In this document: piece by piece, positions 6,347-7,394 of the stretch
How positions within the stretch are numbered: position 1 is the first letter of the stretch
Layout of the letters: each line of letters starts with the position of its first letter
Source: CAYSXY01 sp964435165
GTDB lineage: Bacteria; Pseudomonadota; Alphaproteobacteria; Rickettsiales; RI-342
Reading direction: 5' to 3'
Length of the DNA: 7,394 nt
Assembly: GCA_964435165.1 (NCBI GenBank)
Contig: CAYSXY010000077.1
Location: forward strand, 1 to 7,394
Made by a program: the position numbers and the translations under genes
The notes under the pieces: model-generated
The model's database searches: none
Seen by the model: the letters and a program-made list of their open reading frames with translations, nothing else
Told to the model about the DNA's origin: nothing

Positions 6347-6389
6347 TATCCTACACAACAAAACCACAGCGCTGCGTTAAATTGCGAGT

Positions 6390-7361
6390 ATGAGTAGCGT
6401 CGAACACGGTATAACCCAAACAGTGCTTGATAGATGGCATTCGATGGCCATCTTCAATATCCTGGCTGCCGAAAACCCCGATAAATTTATCAAATATGCT
6501 GAACAGCATGATTTTAAAGTCGTGCCAATAATTGAAGGTCATGCTAGATGTTACGTCGCAATAATACCAGCTGAAGAGGGCCAAAGACAACGCATTACTA
6601 TCATTCCTTCCGGCACAAATTTCCAATCATTCATTAGCTTGAAACAAAACGCGAAATTTGGATCTGAAATACACGGTGGCTACCAGCAAATAGCCAACAC
6701 TCTAATATCGAAAATTCAGGAAGTCTTAGGCACTCTGGATCGCAGCAATCTAACTATTGATGTTACCGGCCATTCAGCTGGCGGGCCGCTAGCCAATCTT
6801 ATCAGCTATGAATTGCATGAAAACGGCTACGATATAGGAACCGTCGTAACGATGGGAACAACACATGTATATCGTTCCGGCCCAGAGCATGATTCATATG
6901 AAGAAAAATTAGGCAACAGAACTTATCGTATTACCTTTGATGATGATCCAATACCGTCACTGCAAACCAAAATACCACAATGGTTGCAAAACATATCAAC
7001 AAGAATATTGGGCGGAGAAGGACAAGCCCGCAGCCAATATAAACCCGTCGGAAAACCAATATTCATATCATCTACAGCAGATGTTAGTCGGCAAGAACAG
7101 CATAGTGGATTAATCAACATTAGCGATAAAGAACTCAAACGCAGTCTGGAAGGCAGAAATAGCCAGGGCACCAGTCACCAAGTGCGACTCTACGCAGGTG
7201 CTTTAGGTGCTGCGGCCGCAGGAGAAGAGTGGAGAGCTACAAAAGATATACGACAATCGGCTTTAAAGGCAGCAAACCAAGGCGATAGTGAATCACTTGA
7301 CGGTGGATGGCTCATCTTTGGTGCAGAATTCAAACAGCCTACTGAAAGTATCTCGAGGTAA
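6390..7361 (+). CDS. Class-3-lipase-like alpha/beta-hydrolase, 323 residues
   Basis: Residues 69-140 follow the lipase class 3 pattern: a strand with SGTNFQSF (74-81, in place of the usual RGT), then IHGGYQQIAN (94-103), then the nucleophile elbow VTGHSAGG (125-132, Ser129). The likely acid is Asp186 in FDDDPIP, matching the family's NDPVP-like site, and His263 in TSHQVRLYAG is the probable third triad member. Such enzymes hydrolyse ester bonds of lipids, but the substrate is unknown. No signal peptide or membrane anchor is seen at the N-terminus. The C-terminal about 270-323 is Ala/Gly-rich and unassigned. ATG 6390 has only a weak GCGAG upstream; Met19 is an alternative start. Two 60-base rows counted by hand have 18 and 29 G+C, against 41 and 32 in the OsmC fusion, hinting at separate origin. 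It could be a secreted effector lipase, but that is inference. Confidence 0.8.
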   Translation: MSSVEHGITQTVLDRWHSMAIFNILAAENPDKFIKYAEQHDFKVVPIIEGHARCYVAIIPAEEGQRQRITIIPSGTNFQSFISLKQNAKFGSEIHGGYQQIANTLISKIQEVLGTLDRSNLTIDVTGHSAGGPLANLISYELHENGYDIGTVVTMGTTHVYRSGPEHDSYEEKLGNRTYRITFDDDPIPSLQTKIPQWLQNISTRILGGEGQARSQYKPVGKPIFISSTADVSRQEQHSGLINISDKELKRSLEGRNSQGTSHQVRLYAGALGAAAAGEEWRATKDIRQSALKAANQGDSESLDGGWLIFGAEFKQPTESISR

Positions 7362-7394
7362 AAGCAAACATCGAAAATTAAACTAAACATCTAG

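Noticed and set aside
1..7394. CRISPR array, insertion sequence or duplicated tRNA attachment site
   Set aside because: No regularly spaced direct repeats, no transposase or integrase frame, and no second copy of the tRNA tail were found by reading both strands.

Overview
The window looks like part of a bacterial chromosome, most likely from an alphaproteobacterium. The evidence is indirect: a bacterial tRNA tail with encoded CCA, Shine-Dalgarno-led genes, a DUF2177 membrane protein, an alpha/beta-hydrolase-OsmC fusion, and dispersed GC-rich hairpin repeats of the 'GTCATTCCGGC' and 'CCCTCCCCCGC' kinds that are common in proteobacterial intergenic DNA. No marker gene fixes the species.

Layout. 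(1) 1-28 is the 3' end of a tRNA that begins outside the window. Its CCA end is embedded in a perfect 15-bp hairpin (25-60). (2) 61-647 is AT-rich and has no convincing gene. It holds small hairpins, a TGTCA operator-like cluster (571-593) and a TATAAT box (624-629) just before the next gene. (3) 648-3839 encodes a 1063-residue soluble, mostly helical protein that I cannot assign to any family. (4) 3840-4240 is an intergenic mosaic of at least three dispersed palindromic repeats. (5) About 4243-4566 reads as a compact transcription unit on the + strand: a series of RNA hairpins, a 39-codon small ORF whose ribosome binding site is folded into a nested stem, and a strong intrinsic terminator. 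This is the best candidate for something undescribed. (6) 4568-4975 (- strand) is a DUF2177 membrane protein. (7) 5046-6305 (+) is a fused alpha/beta-hydrolase and OsmC-type peroxidase, divergent from the DUF2177 gene across a 70-bp spacer. (8) 6306-6389 carries a 16-bp perfect palindrome plus a third half-site. It precedes 6390-7361 (+), a class-3-lipase-like serine hydrolase that is visibly more AT-rich than its neighbour.

How the genes work together: only the OsmC fusion has a clear expected role, which is detoxification of organic peroxides. The DUF2177 gene shares its promoter region but is not known to share a pathway. The lipase-like gene has its own leader with a possible operator and is probably regulated separately. 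The 1063-residue protein stands alone, with no partner gene in view.
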